NCBI RefSeq assembly: GCF_900156045.1
Contig: NZ_FTMX01000001.1
Location: 868,001-932,000 of the forward strand
DNA from: Peribacillus simplex
GTDB lineage: Bacteria > Bacillota > Bacilli > Bacillales > DSM-1321
Length of the DNA: 64,000 bases
Reading direction: 5' to 3'
Positions 8,816 to 15,920 of the stretch are shown here, piece after piece. The stretch's first letter is position 1. The number at the start of each line of letters is the position of its first letter. The position numbers and the translations under genes are program-made. The notes under the pieces are model-generated. The model searched no databases. It was not told where the DNA came from and saw nothing but the letters and a program-made list of their open reading frames with translations.

Positions 8816-10735
8816 ATGAAAGAAATAAAAGAAGGCGTAAAAACTTATTTAGAATTAAATAAAACGGATTATGCTTTACAGATAAATGGTGAATGGGGAA
8901 TTGGAAAAACCTATTATGTAAAAAATGTGATACAGCCATTTATTGAGAGTCAAGAAGTCAATGATGTTAAGGGGAATAAAAACAAAGATAATCGTTATAA
9001 ATTCATCTATATATCTTTAAATGGTTTAAAAAATGTCGAAGAAATTGGAGATAGAATACTCTTTGCAAATTTAAATGGTTTAGAAACTGGGTTTGCCCTT
9101 ACACAATCCATACTAAAAATTGGTCCAGGATTAGCTGGGCTAACCGGTCCATTGGGATGGTGGTCAAAACTATTTAGCGAAAGTGCGCTACATATTAAGA
9201 AGGAAATACAAAGTAAGAGTTATAAGATGCTTAATTTAAAACAGATGGTTTTATGCTTTGATGATTTAGAGAGGATTGACCCTTCAATTAATATGGAACA
9301 AGTGCTTGGCTTCATTAATACAAACTTTGTGGAACACGGAAAGGTAAAGACTATTTTTGTATCTAATCAAGATAAAGTGAAAGATATTGAAGCCTTTATC
9401 GAGAAAAAAGAAAAAGTAATAGGAAGAACCTTAACTTACAACAGACCGATAACAGATATTCTTGAAAATTATTGGTCTGATATTTATAAAAATGAGTATC
9501 TAGACTTCTTGAATGAGAATATTGAATTCGTTAAAAAAAGTATCGAAGCTGCTAGTATGAATAATTTGAGAACCTTAAGGTTTACTTTAGATAACTTTAG
9601 CGTTATTTTTCAGTCATTGGATAATGATTTTTTTGAACATGATGAATGGTTGAAAGAAAATAAAAGAGATATACTCTGTAATCTTTTTGTCTTTAATTTA
9701 ATTCTCTCAAATGAGTATAAAGAAGGGGAAGAAATTAATCTAGAGGAACTTAATTTTGATTCTCACAGTATTTACTTTAGGCATTTATTCGAAGAGCAAC
9801 ATTTAAATAAAACGTCATCGAAAACCGAAGAATATCAAAAGAAAATTATTAATAAATATTTTAAAAACAAAATTGGTTACTCAATCATTAAAGATTTTTA
9901 CGCATATTTTAATCAGGTTGGTATACTTGTCATTGATGGTGTCCTAAATCAAAAGCTATTAAAAGATGAAATAACTAAATATATTCCAAAAGAAGAAAAA
10001 AGCATGTTAGCCTTAAATCAAATGTTCAATTATCTTACATTAGAACTTAATGAGGTAAGGGAGACAGCTGTCGATATTATCGAGCATTTAAAAAAAGGTA
10101 ATTACGACGTTTTTCATATCCCTTCCGTATTTCAAATACTCAATGAGCTTAAGGAGAAAGGTTATATAGAATATGATATGGATGAAATTTTTAAGTTAGC
10201 AAACAAAGAAATAAGTAGCTCATTTGAAGGAAAAAACCAAATTGATGGCATTCCAGATTTATTATTTGAAAATAAATTTAATAATAAAGTTCAAGATGAA
10301 AAATACCTAGAGCTTGTAAGTACAATTAGAGAGTTGCGTAATCGCTATAATGAGGAATCTAAAGGAGAAAAGATGCAAAATTTCTTAGACTCTTTGCATA
10401 CAATGGAAGACGCGGAGATAAATAATTCTTACAAGGACATTCAACATGAAGAGAATTGGTTTTTTCTCATTAATAAAACTCCGTTTGCTAACACCATTGT
10501 TAATATGAACAACAAGGGAATAGGTTTTTTTAGTTCAATAATCAAAGAACGTTATGTGATGCCATATGCAAATTCAATGAGACAAATTGAAAGTAAAGAC
10601 CTCGATGTTTTTATTAGCAATTTAAAAGGTAGCATTGATTCAGTTGATGACAAATTAAAAACAGATGTCCTCAAAGAACTTTTATCTACTTTGGAGAAAG
10701 CCCTATCCCTTATAAGTGAACCGCTTATTACATAA
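8816..10735 (+). CDS. KAP-family P-loop NTPase, candidate phage-exclusion cargo
   Basis: 639 aa from the ATG at 8816, chosen because AGGGAG lies six bases upstream; in-frame ATGs at 8792 and 8810 are alternatives. Walker A is GEWGIGKT (25-32). Walker B is VLCFDDLERID (145-155), followed by a sensor-like TIFVSNQDK. This spacing and the GxWGxGKT form are typical of the KAP family (Kidins220/ARMS and PifA). A hydrophobic Gly-rich stretch (about 93-120) between the Walker motifs matches the place where KAP proteins carry membrane segments. The C-terminal 300 residues are helical and unrecognised. F-plasmid PifA excludes phage T7, and such genes are frequent on mobile elements, so a defence role is plausible inference. 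The gene stands alone with its own terminator. Confidence 0.8.
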   Translation: MKEIKEGVKTYLELNKTDYALQINGEWGIGKTYYVKNVIQPFIESQEVNDVKGNKNKDNRYKFIYISLNGLKNVEEIGDRILFANLNGLETGFALTQSILKIGPGLAGLTGPLGWWSKLFSESALHIKKEIQSKSYKMLNLKQMVLCFDDLERIDPSINMEQVLGFINTNFVEHGKVKTIFVSNQDKVKDIEAFIEKKEKVIGRTLTYNRPITDILENYWSDIYKNEYLDFLNENIEFVKKSIEAASMNNLRTLRFTLDNFSVIFQSLDNDFFEHDEWLKENKRDILCNLFVFNLILSNEYKEGEEINLEELNFDSHSIYFRHLFEEQHLNKTSSKTEEYQKKIINKYFKNKIGYSIIKDFYAYFNQVGILVIDGVLNQKLLKDEITKYIPKEEKSMLALNQMFNYLTLELNEVRETAVDIIEHLKKGNYDVFHIPSVFQILNELKEKGYIEYDMDEIFKLANKEISSSFEGKNQIDGIPDLLFENKFNNKVQDEKYLELVSTIRELRNRYNEESKGEKMQNFLDSLHTMEDAEINNSYKDIQHEENWFFLINKTPFANTIVNMNNKGIGFFSSIIKERYVMPYANSMRQIESKDLDVFISNLKGSIDSVDDKLKTDVLKELLSTLEKALSLISEPLIT

Positions 10736-10776
10736 CATCAATGTCAGGGAAGGCACGAATCTGCACCCACACTCTT

Positions 10777-10815
10777 AAAGACCAACCCATTTAATTTTCT
10801 GGGCTGGTCTTTTTT
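10777..10815 (+). terminator. terminator after the KAP NTPase gene
   Basis: AAAGACCAACCC pairs with GGGCTGGTCTTT across a 12-base loop and is followed by T residues. Confidence 0.85.
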
Positions 10816-10912
10816 GTTAAGTCAGGATTCTAATGATTGTCCTGATGATTCCTACCGTTTTTGGGGCTTGAGGGTTGCGTGATAACAAAACATCGAAACA
10901 TGGTATTTAATT

Positions 10913-11218
10913 TTAAGTTTCAAGCGGGATGTGCCGAACTCCCTTAAGTGCGCAGCTAGAACTCTCTTCCTTGTCGACGGACATATACCTTTTGCGTCGT
11001 TCTCCTTCCTAGCTTATTTGTCCGTATCCTTTACTGTAAGAACTTTTCGGAAAACCCTTTTTATTTTCGAATAATTTTGACTGGGTGTCATCAACTTCCC
11101 CCTTTAGGGACATTGTCTTCTCATCATCTTTTACAAATAATTCGATAGTAAAGGTATCGGATTCTACGTAGGAAACGATGAGTGTTCCAAACGAAAAGCT
11201 GTTCCAGTTTCTAGAGAT
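10913..11218 (-). pseudogene. remnant of an unidentified gene
   Basis: On the minus strand an open stretch of 69 codons (reading SFSFGTLIVSYVESDTFTIE... and ending at a TAG at 11009-11011) is protein-like in composition but has no plausible start. The same frame continues after the stop for about 31 codons to a TAA at 10913. It looks like the 3' part of a broken gene near the transposon end. I cannot name the family. Confidence 0.35.
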
Positions 11219-11310
11219 TCAATATAAAACATAATAATAAATTAAATTTATATCTAATCGAAAATTATGATGAATAATTTTTAAATAGTAACATTTATAA
11301 ACCTCAATAG

Positions 11311-11448
11311 CTTTTATCATTTCTTAAAGGGCAAAAAATCGGTTTTTATCATTAATGATGTCTTTTTTATTATTTGTTATTGTCTCGGTGCCTTTATATT
11401 ATCAACGGTTTTAAGAACTCTCTTTACCATTTTTAATGTCGTCCGACA
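11311..11448. repeat. right transposon end with four candidate TnsB-binding repeats
   Basis: Related sequences, all in one orientation, lie at 11311-11327, 11343-11362 (TTTTTATCATTAATGATGTC), 11364-11384 and 11422-11440 (CTTTACCATTTTTAATGTC). They share a form close to TTTnATCATT-n-TnATGTC. Two are directly adjacent and the outermost stops eight bases from the inferred terminus ...GTCCGACA at 11448. Multiple imperfect ~20-bp transposase sites and a TGT/ACA terminus are the known layout of Tn7-like ends. The following TCCAG (11449-11453) would be the 5-bp target duplication. Confidence 0.6.
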
Positions 11449-11781
11449 TCCAGGTTACTGGAATTTGGTGTGAGCTTGCTTGAGGTTGAACAGAGTTTGA
11501 TTGGCGTGACAGCACAGCGGCTGGTTGAATTGCGTTGCCTTGCATGTAAAGGGGACTGTGCTTTACCTTGCAAAATGACTGCCAGGAATAAAAGGGCAAG
11601 TGTATATGAATTGCTATATGGAAAAAGCCTGGCTGAGGTTCTCCGGATAATGGGAGATGAAAGAGGAGAGGTAACGGTAAGCTACCGCCAATTGAAGGAT
11701 GAAATCGGAAAAGCGGTTGCGATGGGTTATGTGGATTCCAAGGAATACGAACGGCTGGTATACGATGAAACCAAAAAGTAA
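11449..11781 (+). pseudogene. comGA: comGA, 3' fragment (competence pilus assembly ATPase)
   Basis: The frame from 11452 reads RLLEFGVSLLEVEQSLIGV..., then TAQRLVELRCLACKGDCALPCK, which is the C-terminal part of the ComGA/GspE traffic ATPase. About 109 of an expected ~355 codons remain. The Walker motifs are missing and the frame meets a stop (TAA 11434-11436) in the transposon. A GTG at 11470 could start a 103-aa stub, but it would lack catalytic function. ComGA powers assembly of the DNA-uptake pseudopilus, so competence should be lost. It overlaps comGB by 17 bases as in intact operons. Confidence 0.85.
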
Positions 11782-12799
11782 ATGGAAGGTAAAAGAGCAG
11801 GCGGTCTTTATTTCGAAGTTAGGTGAATTATTGAATCATGGTTATCCATTAGCGGAAGCTTTACATTTTCTTGAGTTTCAGGAATCAAAGAAGAAAGCGG
11901 AAGACTTCACTCAGGCTAAAGACGATTTAAGGAACGGTTACCCGTTGCACATGGTGCTGACCCATCTTAATTTTCATCCGCAGCTTGTAAGCTATATATT
12001 TTATGGAGAACAATATGGCGACCTGGAACGGGCGTTGAAAGAAGGAGGGCGATATTGGAAGAAAAGAACCGAGGATATGGATAAAGTAAAAAAGCTAATG
12101 GTGTATCCCGTATTCTTAGTCTTTTTTGTAAGCATCGTTTTTTATATTCTTCAGAGTGTTCTCCTTCCCAAATTCCAGACAATCTATTTCACGATGGATG
12201 TCGATCAGCACACACTCTTAAAATTAATGTCAGCCTCCACATTCATTCTTCCAGCACTCCCCTTCTTATTACTCGGATTGCTCCTATTCTTGTATGTACT
12301 CAAACGATTTTGGTTTAACGGATTGTGCCCATTAAGTCAGCGAAGGATTTTGATGGGAATTCCGATATTCGGGACCTTCATCAAATTATACGAAACTTAT
12401 TTTTTTGCCAGCCAATTCAGTGGCTTACTTTCCGGAGGGCTATCGATAAACGATAGCATCAAATTATTCTCGATAAATCAACAGCAGCCTTTTTACCAAA
12501 AACTATGCAATATCATTAAGGATGATTTGATCGAGGGCAGATCACTTGAAACGATTTTTCAGGAGCTCCCATATTTTGACCGGAATTTACCGGTGGTCGC
12601 TGCAAATGGTCAAAAATACGGCAGACTTGATGCGGAGCTGCTTCATTACAGTCGTTTTTTACTGGAGAGAATTGAAGAGAGAATGAATGCAATCTTGAAA
12701 ATCATTCAGCCTCTTATGTTTTCACTTATAGGTCTTTTGATCGTATCCATTTATTTGGCAGTTTTGCTGCCGATGTTCTCACTGCTAGAAGGTATATAG
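11765..12799 (+). CDS. comGB: ComGB, competence pseudopilus membrane platform protein
   Basis: 344 aa from the ATG at 11765 (MKPKSKWKVKEQ), which overlaps the end of comGA. A type II secretion F (GspF/PilC) family protein: two cytoplasmic four-helix domains (about 15-120 and 215-320), each followed by hydrophobic segments (VFLVFFVSIVFYILQSVLL; a pair near 165-190; and LMFSLIGLLIVSIYLAVLL at the C-terminus). It forms the inner-membrane platform on which ComGC pilins assemble, driven by ComGA. The frame is intact, although its operon has lost its own promoter and ATPase. Confidence 0.93.
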   Translation: MKPKSKWKVKEQAVFISKLGELLNHGYPLAEALHFLEFQESKKKAEDFTQAKDDLRNGYPLHMVLTHLNFHPQLVSYIFYGEQYGDLERALKEGGRYWKKRTEDMDKVKKLMVYPVFLVFFVSIVFYILQSVLLPKFQTIYFTMDVDQHTLLKLMSASTFILPALPFLLLGLLLFLYVLKRFWFNGLCPLSQRRILMGIPIFGTFIKLYETYFFASQFSGLLSGGLSINDSIKLFSINQQQPFYQKLCNIIKDDLIEGRSLETIFQELPYFDRNLPVVAANGQKYGRLDAELLHYSRFLLERIEERMNAILKIIQPLMFSLIGLLIVSIYLAVLLPMFSLLEGI

Positions 12800-12828
12800 G
12801 ATTTCATTTTTGTATTCCGGAGGTGAAA

Positions 12829-13188
12829 ATGCTCGAAGATCATCTGGTATTCAGATGGTTTCAGGAGCATGATGATATGTTGAAGAAAATGATGAATGAA
12901 CGTGGTTTTACACTAATTGAAATGCTTATTGTTTTACTGGTAATATCCATCCTTTTGATTATAACGATCCCAAATATCACGAAGAACCAATCTACGATCC
13001 AGTCTAAAGGATGTGAAGCATTCGTGAAGATGGCCCAAGCACAGGTACAGGCTTATGAGATTGACAATGCTAAACTGCCCGGAAGTATCGGTGAATTGGA
13101 AACTCAAGGCTATCTCAAACAGACATCCTGTCCTAATGGGGATGAGATTAGTTTGGATAGTAAAGGAAAGATAACGGTCGTTGAGTAG
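12829..13188 (+). CDS. comGC: ComGC, major competence pseudopilin
   Basis: Class III/type IV prepilin: the cleavage motif ERG-FTLIEM is followed by the hydrophobic helix LIVLLVISILLIITIPNI, with the invariant Glu at mature position 5. Cys residues at the head domain (SKGCEAF and QTSCPNG) match the disulfide seen in ComGC. An ATG at 12829 has the best ribosome site (GGAGG) but gives an unusually long 25-residue leader. The ATG at 12877 (MLKKMMNERG) gives a more typical leader, so the start is uncertain. Processed by ComC, it builds the DNA-capturing pseudopilus. Confidence 0.92.
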   Translation: MLEDHLVFRWFQEHDDMLKKMMNERGFTLIEMLIVLLVISILLIITIPNITKNQSTIQSKGCEAFVKMAQAQVQAYEIDNAKLPGSIGELETQGYLKQTSCPNGDEISLDSKGKITVVE

Positions 13189-13639
13189 GAGAGAAGTGAA
13201 AATACGGCATTCCAATGGGGGGTATACACTATCTGAAACCCTCATTGTCCTCGTTATTTTTGTACTCCTGATTTCCATCGGACCTAATCTATATCCTAGC
13301 TTCACTAAAGGAATGGAAAATAGGCTATTCCTATCTCAATTCCATGAAGATCTTTTCTATGCACAACAGTATGCCATCAGTCATGAGAGCTTGATTTACC
13401 TCCATATTGATAATACCAAAAAGGTTTATACCGTTTCGTCTTATAAGGAGGGAATCGTTCTAGAGAGAAGCATACCAGAGGATATACAGTTTTTAAGTGG
13501 CACTTTGGGGTTCAGCTTTCATTTTAATCAGTATGGAAATGCTTCAAAAGCCGGAACGCTTATGATTGACACCTCAAAGGGAAAGTACAAGCTGATCCTC
13601 AATATCGGTAAAGGGAGGTTCAGGATTGAGAAATTGTAA
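13181..13639 (+). CDS. comGD: ComGD, minor competence pseudopilin
   Basis: 152 aa with prepilin motif NGG-YTLSET followed by LIVLVIFVLLISIGPNL. It overlaps comGC by eight bases; a GTG at 13196 is an alternative start closer to the AGGAGAG sequence. It belongs to the GspH-like minor pilins thought to prime pseudopilus assembly. The rest is a beta-rich head without Cys. It is the third intact gene behind the broken comGA. Confidence 0.88.
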   Translation: MSRREVKIRHSNGGYTLSETLIVLVIFVLLISIGPNLYPSFTKGMENRLFLSQFHEDLFYAQQYAISHESLIYLHIDNTKKVYTVSSYKEGIVLERSIPEDIQFLSGTLGFSFHFNQYGNASKAGTLMIDTSKGKYKLILNIGKGRFRIEKL

Positions 13640-13964
13640 AGGTTACGTCTACCTTGAGCTGATAGCCGCATTTGCCATTTGTATATTCCTGGTCCTTGCC
13701 ATTTTACCAATTCTTGAAGAATTATTGATGCATCGGAAAGGTATTGCCGTAAGGACAGAAGCCCACCATTTATTATATGAAAGATTGACGGCGTTCATGG
13801 ATGGGGAGATACAAGCAGTTAGTCAGGAAATCATTTACAAAAAAAGATCCTATGAGTTGGTTTGGAAGGACCATGGGGATTTCCCTGGAATGATTGAAGG
13901 GTGTGTACGTTATGAAGATGAATCGGGTAATCTGGAATCCATTTGTGATGCTGCGAAAAAATGA
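13626..13964 (+). CDS. comGE: ComGE, minor competence pseudopilin
   Basis: 112 aa from a TTG with GGGAGG upstream, overlapping comGD by 14 bases. The N-terminus MRNCKGYVYLELIAAFAI has a degenerate prepilin signal (KG-YVYLE) followed by a hydrophobic helix. Divergence is high, as is normal for ComGE, so the call rests mainly on position between comGD and comGF and on the pilin-like N-terminus. Confidence 0.82.
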   Translation: MRNCKGYVYLELIAAFAICIFLVLAILPILEELLMHRKGIAVRTEAHHLLYERLTAFMDGEIQAVSQEIIYKKRSYELVWKDHGDFPGMIEGCVRYEDESGNLESICDAAKK

Positions 13965-14391
13965 TGGCTTTACGATGATCGAAATGCTTTTTTCATTAAT
14001 GATTTTAATGACGACGTCCCTTTTTGTTCTACAGCTTTTTTCTATCATTCACACCCAGATGGGGTCCGTTGATAAATTGCATCCTAAAGAATGGGAGGTC
14101 TTTACCATGCAAATGAAGCAGGAGGTCCGGAGTTCCAAAGATCAGGATGTAATGGGAAATAAATTATATTTGCTTTCAGGTGATCAATTGTCATCGTTTG
14201 AACAATATGAAGATAAGGTTCGAAGACGAGTGAATGGAATGGGGCATGAGGTCATCTTGCAGAATATTTCGGAATTCCGGGTTGAGAAGGATGGCGGTGT
14301 CATTGTTATAAATATAACGGATAAAGCAGGGACTACTTTCAGTCGAAGATTTCACCCTTTCATTAGGAATGTTACGAAAGTCGATGAATAA
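13912..14391 (+). CDS. comGF: ComGF, minor competence pseudopilin
   Basis: 159 aa from the ATG at 13912 (GAAGGG upstream), overlapping comGE. A prepilin motif NDG-FTMIEM and the hydrophobic stretch LFSLMILMTTSLFVLQLFSI are followed by a beta-rich domain containing the ComGF-type pattern (VFTMQMKQEV ... LYLLSGDQLSSFEQY). An in-frame ATG at 13957, just before the motif, could also be used. It acts in pseudopilus assembly during DNA uptake. Confidence 0.88.
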   Translation: MKMNRVIWNPFVMLRKNDGFTMIEMLFSLMILMTTSLFVLQLFSIIHTQMGSVDKLHPKEWEVFTMQMKQEVRSSKDQDVMGNKLYLLSGDQLSSFEQYEDKVRRRVNGMGHEVILQNISEFRVEKDGGVIVINITDKAGTTFSRRFHPFIRNVTKVDE

Positions 14392-14770
14392 TCAAAAAGG
14401 AGTCGTTTTCCCGATGGTTATGATTGTAGCAAGTGTTTTCATCATGTTCACGATACTGATGATAGACCAGTTTATCATTGATAAAAGGTTCTATAAAGAA
14501 GTGGAAGAATCGCTTGTGGCCGACCATCTTGTCCATCTAGCCATCAAGGACGTGACGGCAGAATGGGGCGAAGAGATCCCAAAAATCATCCAGGGGGAAA
14601 TTACATATCCCAATGGTGTGGTGCGGTATTCCTTGATGAAACAAGAAGGTCCTTACGTATATATCGAGTTTTCTTCCACGACAAAAAATGATCGCGAGGG
14701 CAGGGTCATCATTCAATACGATATAGAAGCGGGGAAAGTGAAAGAATGGTTGGAAAAGCAGGCTGTTTAA
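14384..14770 (+). CDS. comGG: ComGG, minor competence pseudopilin
   Basis: 128 aa from the ATG at 14384, chosen because it gives the short leader MNNQKG before VVFPMVMIVASVFIMFTIL; an upstream ATG at 14369 is possible. It overlaps comGF by eight bases and closes the seven-gene comG order. ComGG pilins lack the usual Glu5 context and are the most divergent of the set, as here. The function is inferred from the family and position. Confidence 0.85.
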   Translation: MNNQKGVVFPMVMIVASVFIMFTILMIDQFIIDKRFYKEVEESLVADHLVHLAIKDVTAEWGEEIPKIIQGEITYPNGVVRYSLMKQEGPYVYIEFSSTTKNDREGRVIIQYDIEAGKVKEWLEKQAV

Positions 14771-14887
14771 TACACAAAATCAACACTCTTTTAAAACGGA
14801 ACACGACAGGTTCACGTGTTCAGGGAATAAGCGGAGGAATAAAAGGAGCGTAAACCGGACATACTTTGCATAGGGTGATGATTTTAT

Positions 14888-15073
14888 ATGTCTACAAACG
14901 CTTATATTAAATATCTGACGCAGCAGCTTGTCGAGTATTTTAATCTGACGAAAAAAGAACGAAAAGAAAAGCGCCGTCACAGAAAAGAGGATAAAAATCA
15001 TGGTATGTCCCATTGGTTTGGCATTGTCCCTTTTGCTTTGTCGATGTTCGTAAGGAAAAATATCAAAAAGTGA
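14888..15073 (+). CDS. yqzE: YqzE family protein
   Basis: 61 aa with a basic, charged centre (KKERKEKRRHRKEDK) and a C-terminal hydrophobic patch, HWFGIVPFALSMFVRK. Sequence pattern and position directly after comGG match B. subtilis yqzE, a ComK-regulated small gene of unknown function. GGGTGATG lies upstream of the ATG. A strong terminator follows immediately, so this is the last gene of the comG transcription unit. Confidence 0.85.
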   Translation: MSTNAYIKYLTQQLVEYFNLTKKERKEKRRHRKEDKNHGMSHWFGIVPFALSMFVRKNIKK

Positions 15074-15110
15074 AACAGATGTCCTGAACTTAGGACATCT
15101 GTTTCTTTTC
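15072..15110. terminator. terminator closing the comG-yqzE unit
   Basis: GAAACAGATGTCCT pairs with AGGACATCTGTTTC, followed by TTTT. The stem is nearly perfect and symmetric, so it may also serve yqhG from the other side. Confidence 0.9.
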
Positions 15111-15119
15111 GTTCTTGAC

Positions 15120-15920
15120 TTATCCCAACGCCCTATTGGAAAGGTAAAATAATCCTCCGTTAATGATCGATATTCTGATGGTGGGTTCATATTGAGCTTT
15201 TAGTGCTTCTTTCTCGGTATAATAACTCTCACTTTTTTCGTCCATATCCTTGTAAAAATGCTCCAATAAATTCAAATCATTCTGCCAGCGCAGCATTGCT
15301 TCCTCCGCCCAGGAATGGTCATCATCCTCGAAACTGGTCCTGATGTATGTATCCAGCCTTGCCAATCCACTCTTGGGCATGATCAAAGGTGAAAGCGTAA
15401 AGGAGTAATCCGGTATTTTTGGGGTGACCTTTACCGGTAAAACCCGACGGTGAAACCCTTCCATGATTTCACCCGAGATTAAATTCAATCCGATCGACAT
15501 GAAAGTATCTTTTTTACGGTCGCATTGATAGGATATTTTCACATTCAGGGTCAGCCAAGGAAACAAAGGATTATTCCCGCCGCCTTTTGATGGAGGAGTA
15601 TCCTCAAAAAGTCTAGTATACCCTGCCAGCTTTTTGGTTGATTGAATGATCTGGTGAAGGCGTGGGGAGCCAAAATGAATCATTTCCCCCTTTAAATCGG
15701 ATGGAGCTTGTTCTGGATCGGTAATGAAAGTCATCCGTGCCGGGTTCGGAACGCCACCTGTTTTTTCTAGATAATGCCAATAAAAGGGTCTATTCATTAA
15801 TTCTTTATCCATATCAATCGTCAATTGGACTGTAAGGTGGGTTGGTGCATTATCCAGTATTTCGCAATCGTTGGCTTTAAAGTAAGTTATTAAAAAATCA
15901 TGAATTTCCCGTTGCTGCAT
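15120..15920 (-). CDS. yqhG: YqhG family protein
   Basis: 266 aa from the ATG at 15920 with AAGGTGAGG upstream. Conserved stretches such as DMDKELMNRPFYWHYLEK and GGVPNPARMTFITD identify the YqhG family of Bacillaceae, whose function is unknown. No signal peptide or membrane helix. The start overlaps the end of yqhH by 23 bases, so the pair is translationally coupled and presumably acts together. Confidence 0.9.
   Translation of the reverse strand: MQQREIHDFLITYFKANDCEILDNAPTHLTVQLTIDMDKELMNRPFYWHYLEKTGGVPNPARMTFITDPEQAPSDLKGEMIHFGSPRLHQIIQSTKKLAGYTRLFEDTPPSKGGGNNPLFPWLTLNVKISYQCDRKKDTFMSIGLNLISGEIMEGFHRRVLPVKVTPKIPDYSFTLSPLIMPKSGLARLDTYIRTSFEDDDHSWAEEAMLRWQNDLNLLEHFYKDMDEKSESYYTEKEALKAQYEPTIRISIINGGLFYLSNRALG

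Larger units (their letters stand above)
1..11448. mobile_element. Tn7-like transposon, right part, inserted in comGA
   Basis: The block carries the core of a Tn7-like element: TnsB-like transposase, TnsC/TniB-like ATPase and two TniQ-family proteins, with cargo genes towards 11448. It is more AT-rich than the chromosomal genes to its right. Its right boundary is inferred from three signs: comGA resumes in mid-gene just after it, the last bases are ACA (a TGT start when read inward), and four related repeats lie in the last 140 bp. The left end and the 5' part of comGA must lie outside the window, so the size is unknown. No TnsA, resolvase or cas gene is visible. The element type is well supported; the exact boundary is inference. 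Confidence 0.78.

Noticed and set aside
14780..15190. 136-codon minus-strand frame opposite yqzE
   Set aside because: It is antisense to yqzE and crosses the terminator and yqhG; no ribosome site.
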